NCBI GenBank assembly: GCA_041623475.1
Contig: JBFJWU010000009.1
Location: forward strand, 1-21,672
Length of the DNA: 21,672 nucleotides
DNA from: JBFJWU01 sp041623475 [NCBI: bacterium]
GTDB lineage: Bacteria > J088
Direction: 5' to 3'
Made by a program: the position numbers and the translations under genes. A model generated the notes under the pieces. It saw only the letters and a list, made by a program, of their open reading frames with translations, did not search any database and was not told where the DNA came from. This document shows positions 14,603 through 20,833 of this stretch, in pieces. Position 1 is the stretch's first letter, and each line of letters begins with the position of its first letter.

Positions 14603-15700
14603 CTATTGGGCTGCAGCCGGGCGACCGCCACCCAGTCCGGCTTTCTGGGCCAGGTTACGAAATTCCTCCAAATCAGGACTTCGGGACAGGGCATCCTCGA
14701 ATTTGACTTGTCGACGGCGAACCAGGTCGATCAGGCACTGGTTCATGGTCTGCATGCCGTATTTTGTCTGCCCGACCTGCATCTGGGCGTACAACTGGTG
14801 AACCTTGTCCTCGCGGATCAGGTTTCGAATCGCCGCGTTGGGGACCAGCACCTCGACCGCCATTGCCCGCCCGTACCCCTGAGCCCGTTGCATCAACGTC
14901 TGACTCAGGATGCCTTCCAGGACAAACGACAACTGCGCCCGGACCTGTGGCTGCTGGTTGGCAGGAAACACGTCCAGGATACGGTTAATCGTCTGCACGG
15001 CACCATTGGTATGCAACGTTCCGTATGCCATATGGCCTGTTTCCGCAATCGTCAATGCGGCTTCAATGGTTTCACGGTCTCGAAGCTCGCCAACCAGGAC
15101 CACATCAGGATCCTGGCGAAGAATCGATTTCAAGGCGCGCGCAAAACTGTTTGTATCCGCCCCGACTTCACGCTGGTTGACGACACATTTCTTGTGCGGA
15201 TGCAGAAACTCGATCGGGTCTTCAATCGTGATGATGTGGTGAGCTTTCTCGCGGTTGATCTTGTCAATCATTGCCGCCAGCGTCGTCGACTTGCCGGACC
15301 CCGTTGGCCCGGTCACCAGAACCAGTCCACGAGGCCTGTCCGACAACTGCGCACAGATCGGCGGTAATCCAAGCTCTTCGAAACTGCGAATTTCGTAGGG
15401 AATCGTACGAAACGCACCCGCGACCGCACCACGCTGCAAAAAGATGTTGGCGCGAAACCGGCTGAGGCCCTTGACACCAAAGCTCAGGTCAAGTTCGTTT
15501 TCTTCCTCGAACGCGTGTTTCTGGGCATCGGTCAGGATCGAATAGCAAAGTTGCTTGGTCTCGACCGCACCCATTTCCGGCATTCCCAGGGGAACCAGTT
15601 CACCGTCGATTCGAAGCGTCGGCGCAGCACCAACCGTGACGTGCAGGTCAGAGGCACCCTTTTCAATCATGGTTTTCAGCAATTGTTGCAGGCTTGCCAT
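14603..15700 (-). CDS. pilT: Type IV pilus retraction ATPase PilT
   Basis: A 365-residue hexameric ATPase that depolymerises pili and drives twitching motility. Walker A is GPTGSGKSTT (131-140), the Asp box lies in ITIEDPIEF (158-165), Walker B is DPDVVLVGELRD (198-208) and the His box is ETGHMAYGTLHTN. The retraction-specific motif AIRNLIRE (290-297) is complete and distinguishes PilT from PilB. The residue pair in HMAYGTLHT is more often LVFGTLHT in PilT; this is a mild variation. The last ten residues, AGLGGGRPAAAQ-like, are low complexity. The gene lies 17 bases after pilB. Confidence 0.95.
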   Translation of the reverse strand: MASLQQLLKTMIEKGASDLHVTVGAAPTLRIDGELVPLGMPEMGAVETKQLCYSILTDAQKHAFEEENELDLSFGVKGLSRFRANIFLQRGAVAGAFRTIPYEIRSFEELGLPPICAQLSDRPRGLVLVTGPTGSGKSTTLAAMIDKINREKAHHIITIEDPIEFLHPHKKCVVNQREVGADTNSFARALKSILRQDPDVVLVGELRDRETIEAALTIAETGHMAYGTLHTNGAVQTINRILDVFPANQQPQVRAQLSFVLEGILSQTLMQRAQGYGRAMAVEVLVPNAAIRNLIREDKVHQLYAQMQVGQTKYGMQTMNQCLIDLVRRRQVKFEDALSRSPDLEEFRNLAQKAGLGGGRPAAAQ

Positions 15701-15717
15701 TCTAATTTACTCCGTGA

Positions 15718-17466
15718 TCAGGATGCGTCAGACGTGGTACAGCGCAGCACCTCGTCAACGGTTGTTGTGCCTTCGACCAGATGGGACAACGCACTCATTC
15801 GCAGCGTCACAAACCCGTCCTTGACGGCCTGGTGTTTCAGTTCTGCGGTACTTGCGCCATTCAGGACAAACTCTTTCAGCGTGTCGGTCATTACCATGAC
15901 CTCGTAGAATGCCACACGTCCCTTGTAGCCGGTACCGTTGCAGACTTCACAACCGGTTCCTTTCATGAACTCGGCGTTGTCGTACTGTTCTTCGGTGCCG
16001 CCCAGGTCAATAAATGCCTTCTTTTCGACCGTATCATCGGGCTGTTTGCAGTTGCCACAATTCCGGCGTCCCAGACGCTGGGCAACGATACAGTTGACGG
16101 AACTGGCAACCAGGAACGGCTCCACACCCATGTTCAGGAGGCGGTTAACGGTACCGGGAGCGTCGTTTGTATGCAGCGTCGACAGCACCATATGGCCGGT
16201 CAGTGCCGCTTTGACAGCAATCTCACCGGTCTCAAAGTCGCGAATCTCACCAACCATGATAATGTCCGGATCCTGGCGCAGAAAGCTTCGCAGTGCGGCA
16301 GCGAACGTCAACCCGATACCTTCACGAACGTTGACCTGGTTAATCCCGGCCAGGTTAAACTCGACGGGATCCTCTGCGGTCGACAGGTTCTCGGACACTT
16401 TGTTCAAGTCCGACAAGGCGGAGTACAGCGTCGTCGTCTTGCCCGAACCCGTTGGTCCGGTGACAAGGACCATCCCAAAGGGCTGGTGAATGCAATGCAG
16501 GAAATCCTCTAACTGTTCGGGACGGAATCCCAGCTTGGTCATGTCCAGCTGCAGGTTTGATTTGTCCAGCAGTCGAAGAACAATCTTTTCACCAAACAAC
16601 GTCGGCAGGACGGACACACGAAAGTCCATGTCCTGGCCACGGCCCAGCTTCAGCTTGATACGACCATCCTGGGGCAAGCGACGTTCGGCAATGTCCAGGT
16701 TCGACATAATCTTCAAGCGACTGGCAATCGCATCTTTCATCTTCAGCGGTGGCCGCATGACTTCAGACAACACACCGTCAATTCGAAACCGCACCCGGTA
16801 CATTTTCTCGTAGGGTTCAATATGGATATCCGACGTATTCTTCTTGATGGCATCCAGCAAAAGCGCGTTGACCAGGCGGACAACCGGCTTGTCCTCGCCC
16901 ATTGCGGCCAGGTCGCCCATGTCTTCTTCTTCGTCGCCGGAAACATAGTCGACATCGTCCGCTTCGTCACCGAACTCGCTGAGCATGTCATCCAGGTCCA
17001 GCTCGGGGGCCATATCGGCCGCCGACATTTCCGGCTCGGCGTCTGCCTTCCAGACCTCACCGATACATTCAATAATGCTTTCTTCGGCAGCGACAACGAC
17101 TTCGACGTTGGTATATCCGGTCAGGAACCGCACTTCGTCGATGGCAAAGATATTCGACGGATCCGCCATCGCGACGACCAGCGTCGACCCGGCCAGGTTA
17201 ATGGGGATCATTACGTGTTGTTCAAGGACGTCCTGTGGAATCCGCTGGACAATCGCCGGGTCAATCTCGAACTCTGCAAGGTTGACCGCAGGGACACCGT
17301 ACTGTTTGCTGAGGAAATCGAGCAGTTCGTCTTCTTTGATGTATCCGTTTTTTACGAGATGAGAACCGAGACGCCCACCCTGTGATTTCTGTTCTTCGAT
17401 CGCCTGTTGCAGTTGCTGCGGTGTGATCAGGTTCTCTCGGACCAGCAGTTCCCCGATTCTAGCCAT
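15718..17466 (-). CDS. pilB: Type IV pilus assembly ATPase PilB
   Basis: A 582-residue extension motor. The N-terminal MshEN/T2SSE-N domain (about 1-140; RIGELLVRENLITPQQLQQA) is the kind that can bind cyclic di-GMP in some PilB and MshE proteins. A strongly acidic linker (about 155-192, many D and E) joins it to the core. The core has Walker A GPTGSGKTTT (337-346), TAEDPVEF, Walker B DPDIIMVGEIRD (399-410) and His box LSTLHTNDA. A zinc-type tetracysteine site follows: C470xxC473 and C506xxC509. It is the first gene of pilB-T-C-S-R and has its own sigma-70-type promoter just upstream. This operon order is the one known from Myxococcus and Geobacter. Confidence 0.96.
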   Translation of the reverse strand: MARIGELLVRENLITPQQLQQAIEEQKSQGGRLGSHLVKNGYIKEDELLDFLSKQYGVPAVNLAEFEIDPAIVQRIPQDVLEQHVMIPINLAGSTLVVAMADPSNIFAIDEVRFLTGYTNVEVVVAAEESIIECIGEVWKADAEPEMSAADMAPELDLDDMLSEFGDEADDVDYVSGDEEEDMGDLAAMGEDKPVVRLVNALLLDAIKKNTSDIHIEPYEKMYRVRFRIDGVLSEVMRPPLKMKDAIASRLKIMSNLDIAERRLPQDGRIKLKLGRGQDMDFRVSVLPTLFGEKIVLRLLDKSNLQLDMTKLGFRPEQLEDFLHCIHQPFGMVLVTGPTGSGKTTTLYSALSDLNKVSENLSTAEDPVEFNLAGINQVNVREGIGLTFAAALRSFLRQDPDIIMVGEIRDFETGEIAVKAALTGHMVLSTLHTNDAPGTVNRLLNMGVEPFLVASSVNCIVAQRLGRRNCGNCKQPDDTVEKKAFIDLGGTEEQYDNAEFMKGTGCEVCNGTGYKGRVAFYEVMVMTDTLKEFVLNGASTAELKHQAVKDGFVTLRMSALSHLVEGTTTVDEVLRCTTSDAS

Positions 17467-17528
17467 TGAAATCAGCCCTTTTCCAAGATGTGTATTGCGG
17501 AATCTGCGCGGCAGCTTTTCCGGTGATT

Positions 17529-17557
17529 AGTCTAGTTGCTGGTACAAAAATTGTCAA
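17529..17557 (-). promoter_or_regulatory. Sigma-70-type promoter for the pilB operon
   Basis: On the reverse strand, TTGACA (17557-17552) is a perfect -35 element. It is separated by exactly 17 bases from TAGACT (17534-17529), a four-of-six -10 element. Transcription would begin near 17521, about 55 bases before the pilB ATG. It lies between the rpsU terminator and pilB, so the pil genes need not depend on the atp-rpsU transcript. Confidence 0.65.
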
Positions 17558-17661
17558 TGGCTCCAAGCAGATTGCCGAAACCGGAAGTACGGCCGCGGCC
17601 TGTGGAAAACGTTTGCCCGCAGGCCGGATATTGGCAACCACCGCAGCGCATCCTGAAAACC

Positions 17662-17692
17662 AAAAAGGGCTGTGCCCAAAAGGACACAGCCC
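17662..17692 (-). terminator. Intrinsic terminator after rpsU
   Basis: On the reverse strand GGGCTGTGTCC pairs with GGGCACAGCCC around a TTTT loop (ten pairs, one internal mismatch), followed by five Ts (17666-17662). It closes the atp-rpsU unit about 29 bases after the rpsU stop. Confidence 0.8.
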
Positions 17693-17720
17693 GGAAATTC
17701 TGATGCCGAATTCGACAGTC

Positions 17721-18011
17721 TTAGAGTGCGCGCAGCTTGTACTCCAACGCGCGTTGCCGACGTACTTTGCGTCGAACCTGCTTACGACGCCGTTTTTCAG
17801 CCTCTTTGTTCTTGCGCTTGCGGCGCTCACTGGGCTTTTCGAAAAACCGGCGAAGCTTGAGTTCCTTCAGGATTCCCTCCTTGTTAACCCGCTTTTTCAG
17901 CTCTTTCATCGCGCGATCGACATCGTCACGAACGGTTACCTGCAGGGGATCTGCAAACTCCAGCTTGCGTTCAAGCTGCTTCTTGTCTAACTGTCGCGGC
18001 ATCCGGTCCAT
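17721..18011 (-). CDS. rpsU: 30S ribosomal protein S21, extended form
   Basis: S21 is a small basic protein of the 30S platform that aids initiation near the mRNA 5' end. This copy has 96 residues against the usual ~70. The family core runs from [45 protein letters not shown], with the FxKPSxRRKRK motif intact. Extra residues are an N-terminal ~23 ([21 protein letters not shown]) and a very basic C-terminal tail. The ATG at 18011 is six bases after the atpE stop; a second ATG at 18002 is equally possible, and no strong ribosome binding site decides between them. Position directly behind atpE suggests cotranscription with the ATP synthase F0 genes. A clear terminator follows. Confidence 0.88.
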   Translation of the reverse strand: MDRMPRQLDKKQLERKLEFADPLQVTVRDDVDRAMKELKKRVNKEGILKELKLRRFFEKPSERRKRKNKEAEKRRRKQVRRKVRRQRALEYKLRAL

Positions 18012-18016
18012 ACTGA

Positions 18017-18328
18017 TCAGCCAACCTTCCCGGACAGCGCAAAAGCGATGATCAACGCATAGATAACCAGCGATTCGATCAGCGCCAGGCCCAGGATCAT
18101 CGGACCCATGACCTTGGCTTCCGGATTACGGGCAATACCTTCCAGCGCTGCAGCTGCCGCCCGGCCCTGGGCCAGTGCGCCACCAAATGCAGCGACGCCG
18201 ATGGCCAGGCCAGCTGCCAGGGCAATCATTCCCTGGTCACCGCCGCCGCCACCGCCGTTGGCTGCCAGTACCGGACTGGCGATCATAACTACCGCAATGG
18301 CAAGCAGGCCATTTGCAAATTTCTTCAT
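18017..18328 (-). CDS. atpE: ATP synthase F0 subunit c with N-terminal signal peptide
   Basis: The ring subunit that carries the coupling ion. The 103-residue product starts with a likely signal peptide ([22 protein letters not shown]), then a glycine run, helix 1 (about 34-62), the polar loop RNPEAK and helix 2 (about 74-98). Ion-site residues are Q54 in [10 protein letters not shown]85 and S86 in [10 protein letters not shown], and Y90. Q, E-S and Y match the sodium-binding set of Ilyobacter-type c rings except for the Thr after Ser, which is Leu here. Q-to-E spacing is 31 residues against about 33 in Ilyobacter and chloroplast c subunits, a two-residue deletion in the loop. AAGGAAGGGAG precedes the ATG. 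It follows atpB by 58 bases. Confidence 0.95.
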   Translation of the reverse strand: MKKFANGLLAIAVVMIASPVLAANGGGGGGDQGMIALAAGLAIGVAAFGGALAQGRAAAAALEGIARNPEAKVMGPMILGLALIESLVIYALIIAFALSGKVG

Positions 18329-18386
18329 CTGGGAACTCCCTTCCTTAAAGTTGAAAAATGATGAAACGGTTTAGAAAACAAATTCG

Positions 18387-19073
18387 TCAGTGTTCGTCGT
18401 GGGCGATCGCGCCGCCAATGTAAACCATCGACAGCATAGTGAAAACCATCGCCTGGACAAACGAAATAAAAATCCCGACACACAGGAAAATCACCGGAAT
18501 ACCGATCTTGGTCAGGTCGGTAAAGATCGACAGAACCGCGTGGTCACCGGTCATATTTCCATACAAGCGCAGGCTCAGGCTGACCGGGCGCACCAGGTGG
18601 CTGACCAGCTCGATCGGAATCATCAGGAACGCCAGTGCGGCAACCGGTCCCATAAAATGCTTCAGGTACGACATACCGTGCGCCTTCAGCCCCAGGTAGT
18701 GGGTCAGCAGGAATACGATGATCGCGATACCGGCGTTGGGATTGATGTTGGATGTCGGCGGGTTGAAACCGGGAATAACGCCCAGCAGGTTGTTCGCAAA
18801 AATAAATACGAACATGGTCCCGAAAAACGGAATAAACTTTTTGCCGTCGTGGCCCATCGTGTCCATGACAAAGTCACGCAGCGTCCCGACGATCAGTTCA
18901 GCAGTGTTACGAATCGTCAGACTCTGGTCCGGGATCCGCGGATCATCGACCTTTGCCAGTGCACTTTTTGCCTTGACAGCAAACAGAAACAGCAGCAACG
19001 ATACCAGAACCGCGCCGGCGACGGGCTCAAAGGCACCAAACCAGTGTTCAAAAAATGAAAATATATGCGGCAA
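18387..19073 (-). CDS. atpB: ATP synthase F0 subunit a
   Basis: A 228-residue membrane protein that, with the c ring, forms the ion path. The essential arginine is R169 in VSLSLRLYGNMTGDH, the counterpart of E. coli Arg210. Other family marks are FFGTMFVFIFANNLLGVIPGF (84-103), a PIELVSHLVRP helix end (153-163) and a C-terminal FVQAMVFTMLSMVYIGGAI. About five or six membrane segments are visible. The start codon is TTG at 19073, one base after the atpI stop, so expression is probably coupled to atpI. No F1 or b-subunit genes occur nearby: atpE and rpsU follow instead. This split layout is common in deltaproteobacteria-like lineages. Confidence 0.95.
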   Translation of the reverse strand: MPHIFSFFEHWFGAFEPVAGAVLVSLLLFLFAVKAKSALAKVDDPRIPDQSLTIRNTAELIVGTLRDFVMDTMGHDGKKFIPFFGTMFVFIFANNLLGVIPGFNPPTSNINPNAGIAIIVFLLTHYLGLKAHGMSYLKHFMGPVAALAFLMIPIELVSHLVRPVSLSLRLYGNMTGDHAVLSIFTDLTKIGIPVIFLCVGIFISFVQAMVFTMLSMVYIGGAIAHDEH

Positions 19074-19074
19074 T

Positions 19075-19353
19075 TCAGATCCCCTGCGCTCTGCGCTGTT
19101 GTCGAATCAAAACTCCGGCAGCCAGGACAACGGTCCCGGCCACATATCCCGCCAGAATGCCGGCGATCGTCGCCAGTTCCAGCCTCAGTCCATCCAGCAA
19201 CCAGGCGGCCATCCCAAAGGTCGCCGCGTAGTGGACGAGTCCGAGCACAACCGCAACTGCAATCCGACCCGCAAAAGCTGATCGAACAAAGCCGGCCAAT
19301 GTGACCCACTGCAGTGAAACCAGCAATGCACCAGCGATGGCCGACTGCGTCAT
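19075..19353 (-). CDS. atpI: AtpI-like membrane protein of the ATP synthase operon
   Basis: A 92-residue hydrophobic protein with three to four membrane segments (about 4-24, 29-50, 58-80) and a basic end, RQQRRAQGI. Sequence alone says little; the label comes from size, topology and position directly upstream of atpB and downstream of an AtpZ-like frame. AtpI proteins help c-ring assembly and may transport Mg2+ in partnership with AtpZ. The ATG at 19353 overlaps the TGA of the upstream frame (TGATG), a typical coupled start; a GTG one codon earlier is also possible. Confidence 0.65.
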   Translation of the reverse strand: MTQSAIAGALLVSLQWVTLAGFVRSAFAGRIAVAVVLGLVHYAATFGMAAWLLDGLRLELATIAGILAGYVAGTVVLAAGVLIRQQRRAQGI

Positions 19354-19604
19354 CACGTCTTCGTCGCCTCGTCCTTTGTCGGTGCCTGCTGCTGTGCAGC
19401 GTCAACTTGCTCCGACCGTCGAACCAGGATCAACAAGCTCCAGGTGCCCATAAACGTACCCAGGATGACGCCACTTGCAATACCGACAGGTTCTGATTGA
19501 ACCGCGGTGTCGATCAGCCATCCAATGACTGCACCAGCGATAATCGTGCCGGAAAGTGTTGCTGCGCCGCCGACGATCAGCCATCGGGCATCAATAGCGG
19601 CAAT
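19353..19604 (-). CDS. AtpZ-like small membrane protein, start codon unclear
   Basis: The frame ending at 19353 encodes an AtpZ/AtpI-family pattern. Two membrane segments (WLIVGGAATLSGTIIAGAVI then GVILGTFMGTWSLLILV) are separated by GWLIDT and a short VQSEPV turn, followed by a charged tail. The frame is open up to a TAG at 19637-19635, yet it contains no ATG, GTG or TTG before the first membrane segment. The listed start is an ATT at 19604, preceded by AACAGG. An ATG at 19617 lies in another frame (MFQTTGYCRY then stop), so a single-base indel near 19590-19600 could also explain the missing start. It is the first gene of the atpZ-I-B-E group. Confidence 0.5.
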   Translation of the reverse strand: MAAIDARWLIVGGAATLSGTIIAGAVIGWLIDTAVQSEPVGIASGVILGTFMGTWSLLILVRRSEQVDAAQQQAPTKDEATKT

Positions 19605-19826
19605 ATCCTGTTGTCTGGAACATCCAAATTGGTCCTAAACGCACCAATTGATTGGGCTTGCACCCTGATCCGTTAAGGAAGTCATCGTATCAGAACATGC
19701 AGGCCAACGCCAAGCCCGACCCTGTTCTTCGGCCACTTGCCTGACCGCCTCGGCAAGGCCCGTCAAAACGGGGAAAAACTGTGGAAAACCAGTGGTTTTT
19801 AGCCAGTGGCCTGGCAAAAAAGGCTG

Positions 19827-19855
19827 TTGAGCACCGGTCAACCCGATGCTATACT
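19827..19855 (+). promoter_or_regulatory. Sigma-70-type promoter for tRNA-Leu
   Basis: TTGAGC (19827-19832) and TATACT (19850-19855) are separated by exactly 17 bases. The predicted start lies near 19862, about ten bases before the tRNA. Confidence 0.75.
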
Positions 19856-19871
19856 GACCAATCCAGAATTT

Positions 19872-19955
19872 GCCGATGTGGTGGAACTGGTAGACACGCT
19901 GTCTTGAGGGGGCAGTGGGCTAACGCTCGTGCCGGTTCGAGTCCGGCCATCGGCA
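19872..19955 (+). tRNA. tRNA-Leu (anticodon GAG)
   Basis: A class II tRNA of 84 bases. The acceptor stem GCCGATG (19872-19878) pairs perfectly with CATCGGC (19948-19954), with discriminator A at 19955. The D-arm GTGGAACTGGTAGACAC is typical of tRNA-Leu. The anticodon stem CTGTC/GGCAG holds the loop TTGAGGG, giving anticodon GAG, which reads CUC and CUU. A long variable arm (near GGGCTAACGCTC) and the T-arm GCCGGTTCGAGTCCGGC follow. CCA is not encoded. Eight Ts at 19962-19969 probably end transcription. No integrated element is attached to its 3' end. Confidence 0.95.
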
Positions 19956-20065
19956 ATCCTGTTTTTTTTCTGTAAGATTCCAGAGCCTCCCGCTGGTCCG
20001 GATTCACGGGCCATGTGGGCCAACGGCCCCGGACGACCCGACGCAACACACCGGACAGGCAATTC

Positions 20066-20785
20066 ATGAAGGACTTCAGCTCACAGATTCTGGCCGGTGC
20101 CTGGGCACCGGTCGATGGTGCGATCATGCTGGTCCAGTCGCGTCGGCTGTGGCCGTACGCGGCGTTTCCGGTGGTCCTTGGTGTCTTCTGGAGCGGCTTG
20201 ACGCTGGTTGAACTGTTTGCCGTACCCGATGCCGAAGGATGGTTCTGGACCGCGTTGCACTGGCTGATGAAGGCATCGGTCGCTGCCGCCATCGTTGGTG
20301 TCCAGATCCTCATCGCCCTGTGCGCACCGCTGCTGGATTGGCTGAGCGAACAGACCGAGGAAGAACTGGGCACCCTGCCCCAAGGGCCACCATTCTGGCG
20401 CGAACTGCTGAGTGCCCGGTTCTGGCTGAACGCGGTCCGGGCCCTGTTGGAGGCGATTCGCTTACTGGGCCTCAAGTTGGTACTCGGGGTCGTTGCCGGG
20501 ATTTTCGGCTTTATCCCGCAGGCAGGCGAGATCATTGCCTACGTCGTGTCCGGAATCGCAACCGGCATTGACTTTGTCGATTATCCACTGGCACGGCGCA
20601 ATCGCCGACTGCGCGAGAAGCTGGCCTGGGCCCGGGCGAATGCACCTGCGATTGTGTCGTACGGCGCGGTGGTCCTGGCGTTCCTGTCTGTACCGGGGCT
20701 GGGCGGACTGATGCTGGCACCGGCTGTTATTGGCGGTACGCGGTTGACAATGAACCTGGGCGGCGAGATTCTCGAAAACAGGTAA
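20066..20785 (+). CDS. EI24/CysZ-like multi-pass membrane protein
   Basis: A 239-residue integral membrane protein resembling the EI24 family (Pfam PF07264), which includes CysZ, a sulfate permease. Evidence: an N-terminal amphipathic stretch (FSSQILAGAWAPVDGAIML), hydrophobic segments near 32-52, 72-92, 141-165 and 199-225, and the family-like middle ALLEAIRLLGLKLVLGVVAGIFGFIPQAGEIIAYVVSG followed by a GIDFVDYPLARR turn, similar to the family's central region. The ATG at 20066 begins at the family N-terminus, with GGACAGG about eight bases upstream; an in-frame ATG at 20015 adds 17 arginine-rich residues unlike the family. A role in sulfate uptake is not supported by neighbours, so the function stays open. 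It converges on the GH31 gene; an imperfect hairpin at 20801-20823 lies between them. Confidence 0.7.
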   Translation: MKDFSSQILAGAWAPVDGAIMLVQSRRLWPYAAFPVVLGVFWSGLTLVELFAVPDAEGWFWTALHWLMKASVAAAIVGVQILIALCAPLLDWLSEQTEEELGTLPQGPPFWRELLSARFWLNAVRALLEAIRLLGLKLVLGVVAGIFGFIPQAGEIIAYVVSGIATGIDFVDYPLARRNRRLREKLAWARANAPAIVSYGAVVLAFLSVPGLGGLMLAPAVIGGTRLTMNLGGEILENR

Positions 20786-20833
20786 AGGCTCGATTGGACC
20801 GGATCGTGCCCGTGGGGCGATCCAGGATCCCGG

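Noticed and set aside
19617-19955. tRNA-Leu as an integration site with attL/attR
   Set aside because: No integrase, no repeated tRNA 3' end and no compositional change occurs around it; it looks like an ordinary gene with its own promoter.
20801-20823. Bidirectional terminator between the EI24-like gene and the GH31 gene
   Set aside because: GGATC and GATCC arms form an imperfect hairpin, but no T-run exists on either strand, so I did not list it as a terminator.
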